Shown piece after piece: positions 26,108-33,638 of a stretch of DNA of 64,000 bases. The translations under genes were made by a program, and so were the position numbers. Below the pieces are notes generated by a model. That model saw only the letters and a list, made by a program, of their open reading frames with translations. It had not been told where the DNA came from and ran no database searches. The stretch is from an uncultured Dokdonia sp. (GTDB lineage: Bacteria; Bacteroidota; Bacteroidia; Flavobacteriales; Flavobacteriaceae): positions 56,518 through 120,517 of the forward strand of contig NZ_CANLNH010000008.1 of NCBI RefSeq assembly GCF_947492535.1, read 5' to 3'. Position 1 is the first letter of the stretch; the number at the start of each line of letters is the position of its first letter.

Positions 26108-26332
26108 TTAATTTTCTAAAATTTCTGTAAAGTTATTATTTTTAATTCTTCCAGAGCTAGCCCCAGAAGAATTAAGTTTTGCGTATTTCACTGCGGAGAT
26201 TTTCCCTAGATTATCGTGTGGTCTTTTATGATTGTAATCATACCCATTGAATCGCTCAATGAAAGCATTTTGTGTTGGTCTATTTGGGTTGAATATATTT
26301 AAAGTCAATCTGGTCCATCTGACTCTAGTCAT
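26108..26332 (-). pseudogene. IS3-family transposase (OrfB) remnant
   Basis: A 74-codon ORF retains the end of an IS3/IS150-type OrfB. NRPTQNAFIERFNG includes the last Glu of the DDE triad, and DYNHKRPHDNLG is the usual terminal motif. About 30 residues that normally separate these two motifs are missing, everything upstream of the first is gone, and no OrfA or terminal inverted repeats remain. It is therefore a deleted scar, not an active element. The ATG is incidental. Confidence 0.85.
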
Positions 26333-26575
26333 TTATAATTTTAGCTAAACATACCCTATCCTATCCAAACCACATCCCATTACGGTTTCCCACAATCGAG
26401 CTTAAAAACATGTTGAGGTACTTTTCGCGAAAGCGGAAAACACTTCGACTGTACTCAGTATAAACTTCTATATCACTTCGTTCTTTGAAAGCGTATCATG
26501 AAGCAGTCGTACTGAAACTGTAAGTATCTACTAAATAGTAAAACGCTATTTAAAATATCGAATCTTAATTAGTAG

Positions 26576-26583
26576 TATTTTTG
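26576..26583 (+). promoter_or_regulatory. -7 box of the phosphotransferase gene
   Basis: TATTTTTG is an exact TAnnTTTG match. It overlaps the TTG at 26581, so that codon cannot be the translation start; transcription should begin near 26588-26590. Confidence 0.55.
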
Positions 26584-26589
26584 CATCAG

Positions 26590-27570
26590 ATGAATTCCCT
26601 TATGAACCCAAATTTTAGAGATTACCTTTTAAAAATCACTAAATCGACTGTGTGTAAAGAGATTGAAGTTATTCAATCGTTATGGAGTGGATATGGTAAC
26701 ATCTCTCGGTATGAATTGAATACTACATCACTTCCTACCATCGTGGTAAAGCATATCTCATTAGCTCGTTCTAAGACACATCCAAGAGGATGGAATACTT
26801 CGTATTCTCATGATAGAAAAGTGAAGTCTTATGAGGTGGAAACCCATTGGTATAGAGAGTGGAGCCAACGCTGTACGAGTGATTGTAAAGTGCCGACCTT
26901 ACTTGGTTCTTTTTCAGAAGGGGATGATCAATGGATTGTTATGGAAAATTTAAATCTACAGTTTCCGTTGCGAAAACAACATCTTCATCTTGATGAGGTA
27001 AAAGCATGCTTGACATGGTTGGCACATTTTCATAGTACGTTCTTACATCAGAAGCCTATTGGTTTATGGGAAGTAGGTACCTATTGGCATTTAGCTACCC
27101 GACCTGATGAGTTGAAGGCTATGGAGCATCAAGAACTAAAATCAAAGGCATACTTAATCGATGCATTATTAAATGAATGTACCTATCAAACCATTGTTCA
27201 CGGGGATGCGAAGCTTGCTAATTTTTGTTTTTCTGAAGATGGTAAACAAGTGGCCGCTGTAGATTTTCAATATGTTGGCGGAGGCTGCGGCATAAAAGAT
27301 GTTGCGTATTTCCTGGGCAGTTGCCTTTCTAGCGAAGAATGTGAATTGTATGAAAAGGAATTATTGGACTTTTACTTTTCAGAGATGAAGACATCCGTTG
27401 ATGCTAAAAATCTTAATATTGATTTTACAACATTAGCGCATGAATGGCGAAAGCTATATCCTGTTGCCTGTACTGATTTTACCCGTTTCTTACTCGGCTG
27501 GATGCCATCTCATCAAAAAGTGAATCGCTATAGTCTTACGATGATGAATAAAGTGTTGTCGAGTTTGTAG
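26590..27570 (+). CDS. Phosphotransferase of the EcKL/aminoglycoside-kinase fold
   Basis: 326 residues from the ATG at 26590 (an ATG at 26602 is also possible). A TTG at 26581 lies inside the promoter box and is rejected. The protein-kinase-like fold shows the brackets of this family: the catalytic loop IVHGDAKLANFCF and the metal motif AAVDFQYVGGG (the DFQ replaces the kinase DFG), followed by IKDVAYFL. These features and the N-terminal SRYELNTTSLPTIVVKHI are typical of EcKL (ecdysteroid-kinase-like) proteins, which phosphorylate small hydroxylated molecules. The substrate in bacteria is unknown. Cytoplasmic and monocistronic. Confidence 0.83.
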   Translation: MNSLMNPNFRDYLLKITKSTVCKEIEVIQSLWSGYGNISRYELNTTSLPTIVVKHISLARSKTHPRGWNTSYSHDRKVKSYEVETHWYREWSQRCTSDCKVPTLLGSFSEGDDQWIVMENLNLQFPLRKQHLHLDEVKACLTWLAHFHSTFLHQKPIGLWEVGTYWHLATRPDELKAMEHQELKSKAYLIDALLNECTYQTIVHGDAKLANFCFSEDGKQVAAVDFQYVGGGCGIKDVAYFLGSCLSSEECELYEKELLDFYFSEMKTSVDAKNLNIDFTTLAHEWRKLYPVACTDFTRFLLGWMPSHQKVNRYSLTMMNKVLSSL

Positions 27571-27584
27571 TGTTTTTAGATGTT

Positions 27585-27629
27585 GTATACGCTTTCGCGC
27601 CTGCCTGCCGGTAGGCAGGAAAGCGTATA
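27585..27629. repeat. Composite palindrome with insert (split-arm form)
   Basis: ATACGCTTTCGCG and AAAGCGTAT arms like those of the abundant palindrome are separated by a CCTGCCTGCCGGTAGGCAGG hairpin. Similar split forms lie at 36538, 41648 and 55039. Confidence 0.75.
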
Positions 27630-27692
27630 AAGGATGTTATCAATGCTCACTTTTTTGAACGATCTTTGCATAAAAATCAGAAACCCAATCCT

Positions 27693-28076
27693 ATGACGAA
27701 AGAAGAACGTATCGAAACCTCTAAAACAACCATTTTTAAAGCTGTATTTCCCAATACTACCAATCATTATCACACACTTTTTGGAGGAACCGCTATGCAA
27801 CTTATGGATGAAACGGCGTTTATTACTGCGACACGTTTTAGCAGACAACAAATGGTGACGGTGAGTAGTGATCGTATTGATTTTAAAAAACCAATTCCAG
27901 CAGGAACCATTGTAGAATTGGTAGGAAAAGTATCGTATTTAGGGAATACAAGTTTAAAGATACGTGTAGATATTTTTGTGGAAGAAATGTATACTGAGTC
28001 TAGAGAGAAAGCAGTGTCTGGAGAGTTTACCTTTGTGGCGATCGATGAAAATAAACAGCCTGTAAAAATTAAATAA
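27693..28076 (+). CDS. Acyl-CoA thioesterase, hotdog fold
   Basis: 127 residues from the ATG at 27693. A longer frame could start at a TTG at 27666, but that codon lies in a GATCTTTG promoter-like box. The hotdog motif is complete: NHYHTLFGGTAMQLMDETAF, with the Asp/Glu pair in the long helix, then the strand FKKPIPAGTIVELVGKV. This is the acot/YciA type, which hydrolyses acyl-CoA esters to free acid and CoA in the cytoplasm and tunes fatty-acid pools. It is about one domain long, so probably a hexamer of single hotdogs. The Crp-type regulator follows after 33 bp. Confidence 0.9.
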   Translation: MTKEERIETSKTTIFKAVFPNTTNHYHTLFGGTAMQLMDETAFITATRFSRQQMVTVSSDRIDFKKPIPAGTIVELVGKVSYLGNTSLKIRVDIFVEEMYTESREKAVSGEFTFVAIDENKQPVKIK

Positions 28077-28109
28077 AAAACCTTTTATACATTTTGAATA
28101 ATTTTACCG

Positions 28110-28658
28110 ATGGTTAATTTTTTACGAAAAACAGAAAGATATTCAGAAGAAGAGTTACAACTTTTGAAAGCCGCTATTGAAGTTCGTGATTTAAAAAAGG
28201 GAGCGTTATTATTAGAAGCTGGAGTTGTGTGTTCAGAGATTTGTTTTTTAGAAAAAGGTGCGATTTATCAATATCGGATAGATACTGAGAATGAAGAACA
28301 AATTATTGATTTAAATGTACCTGAGGATTGGATTGTCAATCATCAAAGTTTTACAGGTAGAAAACCTTCTAGTTATTATATACAAGCATATGAAGACAGT
28401 AAGATACAAGTACTATCTATAGATGCGATCCATGCATTGATTGCACAATCCCAAGCTTTTTTACAAATGGGATCTTTACTGGAAAAAGCAGTGTCACGTG
28501 TTTACTTTTTTGATCAGCAATATACTCCTGATGAGAAATACCAACATGTAGTAAAACATCAACCATCATTGATTCAAACATTCCCTCAGAAGATGTTGGC
28601 TTCTTATCTTAAAATGAGTCCCGAAACCTTAAGTCGTGTTCGTAAACGGATTTCTTGA
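28110..28658 (+). CDS. Crp/Fnr family transcriptional regulator
   Basis: 182 residues. Residues 1-120 fit a cyclic-nucleotide-binding fold (KKGALLLEAGVVCSEICFLEKGAIYQY, the usual G-rich turns). The C-terminal part has the HTH recognition segment MLASYLKMSPETLSRVRKR. No cysteine cluster for an Fe-S sensor is seen. This short Bacteroidota type usually responds to an unknown signal. It lies between the thioesterase (33 bp) and a membrane protein gene (66 bp) on the same strand, suggesting one transcription unit, but function is not inferable from the neighbours. Confidence 0.9.
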   Translation: MVNFLRKTERYSEEELQLLKAAIEVRDLKKGALLLEAGVVCSEICFLEKGAIYQYRIDTENEEQIIDLNVPEDWIVNHQSFTGRKPSSYYIQAYEDSKIQVLSIDAIHALIAQSQAFLQMGSLLEKAVSRVYFFDQQYTPDEKYQHVVKHQPSLIQTFPQKMLASYLKMSPETLSRVRKRIS

Positions 28659-28724
28659 TTCAAATCAAGTGTAAGACTCTGGATGCTATATGATATTTGT
28701 TGTCAATTAAACAACATACATATC

Positions 28725-29360
28725 ATGAAGCATCAAGCTTATAAAAGTACTGGAGTGTCTCTAATCACAGGATCAATATTAGTCATCCTAACAATGGTGT
28801 TACATCCAGCTGGAGGAAGTATGGAACACATTCTGAGTATTTCAAAAACCATTACTATAACACATGCGTTGGCTATTTTTTGTTTACCCATTATCTTATT
28901 CGGATTTTATGGGCTAACGATGAGGCTGATGTACACTTTAAAACTATCTGTACTCGCTTTCATTATGATTCTTTTTGGATGCATAGCGGCTATGTTTGCA
29001 GCTTTAGTTAATGGATTAACCGTCCCGTATTTCTTAGGTAGTTATGCTGATCGACTAGAAGCGAATAGGGAAGTACTACATCCGATACTTACCTATAGTT
29101 TTGCACTCAACACACCTTTGGATTATATCTTTATCGTTTCTTTCTGTCTAGCCATTGCGTTATATTCTATAGTAATATTACGAACTAACAGATTCCCAAA
29201 ATGGATGGGGTATTTTGGATTGTTATTTATCATCTTTGTAAGCATAGGAGTAGTAACAGGTTTTGTGTTTACAAGTTTAACAGGATTTAGAATCATTGTA
29301 TTTAGTTTAGCAACATGGATTTTAAGTGCTGGGTTTTTTACAATGAGAGCAATAAAATAA
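28725..29360 (+). CDS. Unknown integral membrane protein, about six helices
   Basis: 211 residues from the ATG at 28725 (MKHQAYKSTG). An in-frame ATG at 28683 would only add a cysteine-containing, poorly protein-like stretch. Six or so hydrophobic helices cover almost the whole chain, with a PAGG loop near residue 25 and basic loops. No family motif is recognised; it resembles small DUF4386-like membrane proteins, which I cannot confirm. It ends 3 bp before the methyltransferase gene, so the two are co-transcribed and perhaps coupled in translation. Confidence 0.75.
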   Translation: MKHQAYKSTGVSLITGSILVILTMVLHPAGGSMEHILSISKTITITHALAIFCLPIILFGFYGLTMRLMYTLKLSVLAFIMILFGCIAAMFAALVNGLTVPYFLGSYADRLEANREVLHPILTYSFALNTPLDYIFIVSFCLAIALYSIVILRTNRFPKWMGYFGLLFIIFVSIGVVTGFVFTSLTGFRIIVFSLATWILSAGFFTMRAIK

Positions 29361-29363
29361 GAC

Positions 29364-30074
29364 ATGAGCAAAGAAAAAATTAAACAGACATACGATGTCT
29401 TAGCCGAACGTTATAATGCATTGATAGATCATAAACCGCATAATGCCTATTATGATCGTCCCAATACGCTAGGGTTGATAGAAAACCCTAAAGGGAAACA
29501 AGTTTTAGATGCTGCTTGTGGCCCCGGAAAATATGCTGAAATCTTACTTTTAGAAGGTGCAAATGTGGTAGGGCTTGATATTAGCCCAGAAATGATCAAA
29601 CATGCAAAAGAACGTAATAAAGGTGCAGGAACTTTTTTTGTACACGATTTAGAACACCCTTTTCATCAACTTGAAAATGATACGTTTGATGTCGTTGTAT
29701 GTGCACTTGCCATGCATTATATAGAAAATTGGGATCACACCCTTCAAGAATTTTATAGGGTTTTAAAACCAAATGGAAAGCTAGTAATTTCTATAGAGCA
29801 TCCGTTTTTTGAATATACGTATTTCAAGTCTCAACGTTATTTTGAAGTAGAGCCAGTTTCTTGTACTTGGAATGGCTTTGGAGTACCTGTTGAGGTACAT
29901 AGTTTTAGAAGATCCCTTCAGGAATGTATCAACCCGTTACTAACCAATGGTTTTATGATTGATAAAATTCTAGAACCAAAACCTGTTCCTGAGTTTGAGA
30001 AGTTAGATCCCAAACATTTTAAAGAACTCAATGAATTCCCTGCCTTTATGTGTATACGAGCTGTTAAGAGATAA
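29364..30074 (+). CDS. Class I SAM-dependent methyltransferase
   Basis: 236 residues, Methyltransf_11/25 type. The SAM site is VLDAACGPGKYAEILL (motif I), VVGLDISPEMIKHA (motif II) and DTFDVVVCALAMHYI (motif IV), followed by an LKPNGKLVISI strand. It transfers methyl groups to an unidentified small molecule. It starts 3 bp after the membrane protein gene, so it is in that operon. Cytoplasmic. The standard length and intact motifs suggest a functional enzyme. Confidence 0.9.
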   Translation: MSKEKIKQTYDVLAERYNALIDHKPHNAYYDRPNTLGLIENPKGKQVLDAACGPGKYAEILLLEGANVVGLDISPEMIKHAKERNKGAGTFFVHDLEHPFHQLENDTFDVVVCALAMHYIENWDHTLQEFYRVLKPNGKLVISIEHPFFEYTYFKSQRYFEVEPVSCTWNGFGVPVEVHSFRRSLQECINPLLTNGFMIDKILEPKPVPEFEKLDPKHFKELNEFPAFMCIRAVKR

Positions 30075-30160
30075 CATCATTTATATTTCCTCGAAGGAGG
30101 GAATCTCTTTCTTTTTTTATTGATAAAAAAGAAAATAAAAATACCTTCTATATTTACGCT

Positions 30161-30859
30161 ATGAATCGAAAAATATGTATCAGCGATATTCACGGTTGTG
30201 TAGCAACATGTAAAGCATTACTAGAACAGATACAGTTTGTAAAAGAAGATACATTATATCTATTAGGGGACTATATAGATAGAGGTCCAGATTCTAAAGG
30301 TGTAATTGATTATATCAAAGAATTACAAGAACAACAGTATCAAGTAGTAGCATTGCGAGGAAATCATGAACAAATGCTTATAAACGATCATACTGCCGAA
30401 ACAAAATGGAGATGGCATGATATGGGCGATGAAGCACTTTTAAAGAGTTTCGGTTTAAAGAATCTAAAATTACTACCACAATCATATATTGATTTTTGTA
30501 ATACATTGCCTTATTATCATATAGATGATGATTTTATAGCCGTGCATGCTGGCATTAATTGTACACATGAGCATCCTTTAGATCATTCAGAAGAATTACT
30601 ATGGATTCGTAATTGGTATGAAACCATAAATTATGATTGGTTAGGAGATAGAATTATCATTCATGGACATACTCCTTTAACCAAATATGAAATAGAAGCA
30701 CAATTTAAAGAATTAGGACACAAAAGAGTTTTAAATATAGATTGTGGCGCTTTTATGTCACGACAAAAAGAAGCAGGTTTAGGTCATTTATGTGCATTTG
30801 ATATCACACATCAAAAATTATACTTTCAAGAAAATATAGATCTACATTGTAAATATTAG
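30161..30859 (+). CDS. Metallophosphoesterase, PPP-type (PrpA/ApaH-like)
   Basis: 232 residues with all metal-binding motifs of PPP phosphatases: SDIHGC (residues 8-13), LGDYIDRG and LRGNHEQML, plus later histidines in AVHAG and IIHGHTPL. In bacteria such enzymes are PrpA-like Ser/Thr phosphatases or ApaH-like diadenosine tetraphosphatases; the short length and DYIDRGPDSKG favour the former. It is cytoplasmic and stands alone: a poly-T stretch separates it from the methyltransferase upstream. Confidence 0.93.
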   Translation: MNRKICISDIHGCVATCKALLEQIQFVKEDTLYLLGDYIDRGPDSKGVIDYIKELQEQQYQVVALRGNHEQMLINDHTAETKWRWHDMGDEALLKSFGLKNLKLLPQSYIDFCNTLPYYHIDDDFIAVHAGINCTHEHPLDHSEELLWIRNWYETINYDWLGDRIIIHGHTPLTKYEIEAQFKELGHKRVLNIDCGAFMSRQKEAGLGHLCAFDITHQKLYFQENIDLHCKY

Positions 30860-31001
30860 CTTTTTTTAGAGCTGTCATTCAGAATGTATTAACGACACTT
30901 CAGTCAACAAAATCAACACTTCAGGAGGCATTTTATAAAATGTTGTAACAAATATTTTTTTTAAACGTCTTTTAAGTATCAATCAATAAATCAAAATAAT
31001 T

Positions 31002-31136
31002 ATGAAAACTGAAGTAACAACAGAAACAAACGTTCCGAAAAATTATAGGCGTAATACATTACTAGGCGTATACGTAATTCTAACTACTACATTTGCGAGT
31101 GCATACACACTGATTCAACTTATGACAGTGGTATAA
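31002..31136 (+). CDS. Small membrane protein, 44 residues, unknown
   Basis: A short ORF with an ATG and TAA not linked to other genes. The product has a charged N-terminal half (MKTEVTTETNVPKNYRRN) and one transmembrane helix (about residues 19-42: TLLGVYVILTTTFASAYTLI). An inverted-repeat terminator begins 6 bp beyond the stop, and the ORF sits in an otherwise empty 664-bp gap. Both points support a real single-gene transcript. No homologous family is recognised. It may be a regulatory or stress-related small membrane protein. Confidence 0.55.
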   Translation: MKTEVTTETNVPKNYRRNTLLGVYVILTTTFASAYTLIQLMTVV

Positions 31137-31142
31137 AAGACA

Positions 31143-31168
31143 AAATCTGCGTACAAGTACGCAGATTT
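31143..31168 (+). terminator. Terminator after the 44-residue ORF
   Basis: The perfect inverted repeat AAATCTGCGTAC / GTACGCAGATTT has a two-base loop and is followed by a weak T-rich stretch (CGTTCTTC). Confidence 0.7.
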
Positions 31169-31523
31169 CGTTCTTCATCATAGCAGATTTTTAATGTATG
31201 TAGACATCAAAAATGATGAATTAATTTTTCTTTCCTCTATCTGTCGGCTAGTATATTGTGTCCTTACAAAAAAATAAAAAATATTTTTTTATTCCTCGGA
31301 ACAGCTAGTGTAATGCTATATAACTAAACGTTTGTATACTAATGTCAATGATACTTTGATGTTAGCGTAGCACCACTACATCCCAACTATGTATAGTATC
31401 ATATCATTTTAAACACATATTAAAATGGTTTATATCTTCACGTAATCACTGAAGATGTACTGCTTACTGTTCCGGGTTTAATAGAATACTGTATTTTAGT
31501 GTATATCTTAAATACTTATCACT
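31169..31523. other. Intergenic region without a recognisable gene
   Basis: AT-rich, with long A and T runs near 31265-31295. I found no ORF of note, palindrome copy or RNA gene. Confidence 0.5.
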
Positions 31524-32063
31524 ATGCGCTATCTATATCTACCTATTTTCCTTTTTGTTATTTCTTTTACAAGTTGTAAAGAAGAAGTTACTACTCCTGT
31601 AGTTGAAGAAATTACACATACTGAAGTAACCACGACTACATATTATTTAATAAGACATGCTGAAAAAGATCGTAGTGATCCAGAAAATAGAAACCCATCA
31701 CTTATAGAAGCTGGACAAACAAGAGCTAATAACTGGGCAACGGTTTTTAAAGATGTTTCTTTTGATATGATTTATAGTACAGACTATGCGCGTACTCAAG
31801 AAACGGCTACTCCTACCGCTACTCAAAAAGGACTTGAAATACAATCGTATAATCCAAGAACCTTATTTGATGAAAATTTCCAAAAAACAACAGAAGGAAA
31901 AACGGTATTAGTGGTTGGACATAGTAACACAACACCTTCATTTACAAATGCTATTTTAGGAGAACAAAAATTCGAACAAATAGACGATTCCAACAACGGA
32001 AATCTCTATATCGTAACAATTACGGGTAAAGAAAAATCAGCACAATTATTGCATATTAATTAA
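31524..32063 (+). CDS. Histidine phosphatase (phosphoglycerate mutase-like) lipoprotein
   Basis: 179 residues. A lipobox-type signal peptide (ISFTSC, Cys19) is followed by a short linker. Residues 45-179 are the histidine phosphatase core with the catalytic RHAEK (LIRHAEK) and the later phosphohistidine-pocket histidine in VVGHSNTT. It resembles SixA/PGAM phosphatases in size, but the export signal implies a periplasmic or outer-membrane phosphatase acting on small phosphorylated substrates. It converges on the DUF6503 gene, with a hairpin across the junction. Confidence 0.88.
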   Translation: MRYLYLPIFLFVISFTSCKEEVTTPVVEEITHTEVTTTTYYLIRHAEKDRSDPENRNPSLIEAGQTRANNWATVFKDVSFDMIYSTDYARTQETATPTATQKGLEIQSYNPRTLFDENFQKTTEGKTVLVVGHSNTTPSFTNAILGEQKFEQIDDSNNGNLYIVTITGKEKSAQLLHIN

Positions 32064-32066
32064 TCG

Positions 32067-32114
32067 TTAGGTAATTGAGTGATTTGTGAAACAAATTGTA
32101 TCGAAATTACCTAA
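32067..32114. repeat. Hairpin repeat of the GGTNATTGAGTGATTT...ATCGAAATNACC type
   Basis: Outer arms TTAGGTAATT / AATTACCTAA enclose GAGTGATTTGTGAAACAAATTGTATCG. It overlaps the last codons of the minus-strand gene at 32111. The same layout is at 55415-55462, and the right half resembles the ends of the tandem units at 4687-5019. Confidence 0.7.
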
Positions 32115-32902
32115 TTGTTAGCTAAAGGAGTTACTTCAGGGTTTTCAGTTTCTATGGTAGATAATAATTTGAGTTCATTATTCTCAAACTGTCTATCTAG
32201 ATCTGTAAGCGGTGGGAACTGTGTTTCTGGTTTGTAATTACGATAATCTACAAAGCGTACTCCATTTACGATGCGTTCGTTATACGCTTCTCTAAAGCGA
32301 GTACCACCTTCATCTACCTGATAATTATAAGCAATATAATCTACTGTATAATCTTCGGTTGCAATCCAATACATATATTGATCTTGGAAGTCTTCGCCGC
32401 CACCTTCTTGTGCAAAGGTGACTTTGATACGGTAATATGATTGCCCTTTTACGTCATGTATGTCAATAAGTTCTTTCGTTACTGCTGGATCGTTCAGGCC
32501 ATACGGTAATACTGAAAAGTAATGTACAGAGTTTACACTGTTGGCATACTTCTGTTTCATACTATCGGGTACGTGTATACGTGCGCTTTCGCGAAAGCGT
32601 GTAAAATCACCTTTACTATCTAATACATCACGCTGTAGGATACATTCTTTATCCATACAACGTTCAAAAGTACGTGTACCATTCTCACGTTTTGCTTTAT
32701 AATACTGATCTCTGAATTTAAATTGAATACTTGCATTAGCAATTGTCGTCCCACCACTTTGTACAATAGCATTGTCTACAATTTCTTGTACACTAGGTGT
32801 TTTTGGAGTACAAGAGGCGAGTATTAGGATACCTATAAATGCAATAAGGCTAACTAAATTATGTGTTGTAAAGAATTTTTGAGCGCTATTTTTTGAGATC
32901 AT
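32111..32902 (-). CDS. DUF6503 family lipoprotein
   Basis: 263 residues. The lipobox LASC (Cys31) follows a long N-terminal charged segment (residues 1-15), so the true start may be later, but no better methionine exists. Residues 38-263 match DUF6503: SVQEIVDNAIVQSGG at the start, YKAKRENGTRTF, and conserved YWIATEDYTVDYIAYNY. Function unknown; the beta-rich body suggests a lipid- or protein-binding periplasmic/outer-membrane lipoprotein. A copy of the abundant palindrome (32584-32599) is in frame and encodes RFRES within TRFRESARI. It is divergent from smpB, with start codons 90 bp apart. Confidence 0.85.
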   Translation of the reverse strand: MISKNSAQKFFTTHNLVSLIAFIGILILASCTPKTPSVQEIVDNAIVQSGGTTIANASIQFKFRDQYYKAKRENGTRTFERCMDKECILQRDVLDSKGDFTRFRESARIHVPDSMKQKYANSVNSVHYFSVLPYGLNDPAVTKELIDIHDVKGQSYYRIKVTFAQEGGGEDFQDQYMYWIATEDYTVDYIAYNYQVDEGGTRFREAYNERIVNGVRFVDYRNYKPETQFPPLTDLDRQFENNELKLLSTIETENPEVTPLANN

Positions 32903-32979
32903 AATGTGATAAAATGTGGTCGTATGTATATCGAGTTAATTTTGGAAATAGTATTCAGTCTCAAAAGTAGCATTTTCAT

Positions 32980-32987
32980 TACATTTG
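32980..32987 (+). promoter_or_regulatory. -7 box of smpB
   Basis: TACATTTG is an exact TAnnTTTG match ending 5 bp before the ATG, so the smpB transcript is expected to be leaderless or nearly so. Confidence 0.6.
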
Positions 32988-32992
32988 TCCTG

Positions 32993-33460
32993 ATGTCAAA
33001 ACCAAATACCGTAAATATATTAAATAAGCGTGCACGCTTTGAGTATGAGATTTTAGATAGACTCACGGCAGGTATTGTACTTGCTGGTACCGAGATTAAA
33101 TCTATACGAGAAGGAAAAGCATCAATTGCTGAGAGCTTTTGTGAGTTTAATGATCATCAAGAGCTTTTTGTGATCAATATGACCATACAAGAATATTCGC
33201 ATGCAACCTATTTTAACCACAAACCTAAGAGTGAGCGTAAATTATTATTGAATAAACGCGAACTCAAAAAATGGGAACGTGAGATTAAAAAGTCTGGATT
33301 GACCATTGTACCCCTTCGTTTGTTTACCAATGAAAAAGGATTTGCAAAATTAGAAATCGCACTCGCGAGAGGTAAGAAAAATTATGATAAACGTGAGGTA
33401 ATTAAGGATCGTGATAATAAACGAGACTTAAGCCGTATTAAAAAGGCGTTTAATAACTAA
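32993..33460 (+). CDS. smpB: SsrA-binding protein SmpB
   Basis: 155 residues from the ATG at 32993. A longer frame back to 32906 would put 29 hydrophobic residues unlike SmpB in front and would run through the promoter box, so it is rejected. The sequence shows the SmpB signature throughout: NKRARFEYEILDRLTAGIVL, GTEIKSIREGKASIAESFC, HKPKSERKLLLNKRELKKW and the basic tail KRDLSRIKKAFNN. It binds tmRNA (ssrA) and delivers it to stalled ribosomes for trans-translation. The ssrA gene is not in this window. It is one of the firmest calls here. Confidence 0.98.
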   Translation: MSKPNTVNILNKRARFEYEILDRLTAGIVLAGTEIKSIREGKASIAESFCEFNDHQELFVINMTIQEYSHATYFNHKPKSERKLLLNKRELKKWEREIKKSGLTIVPLRLFTNEKGFAKLEIALARGKKNYDKREVIKDRDNKRDLSRIKKAFNN

Positions 33461-33638
33461 AAGTACATAACGTAGCTTCTTAATTTATCTAAAATAATTA
33501 TAAATTAACATCTTTAAATAGTTGTAAGTGAATCTATTGTGTGTTATTAGCCTTCCTAAAAGAATCACAACTAACATTTTTTTAAGAAGTTAGCGTTACT
33601 AAGTATAGTTTCTTTGATGCGCTAACTAAAAAACAATC

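Noticed and set aside
32906..32992. N-terminal extension of smpB
   Set aside because: It crosses the promoter box at 32980 and the residues do not match SmpB; the family start is at 32993.
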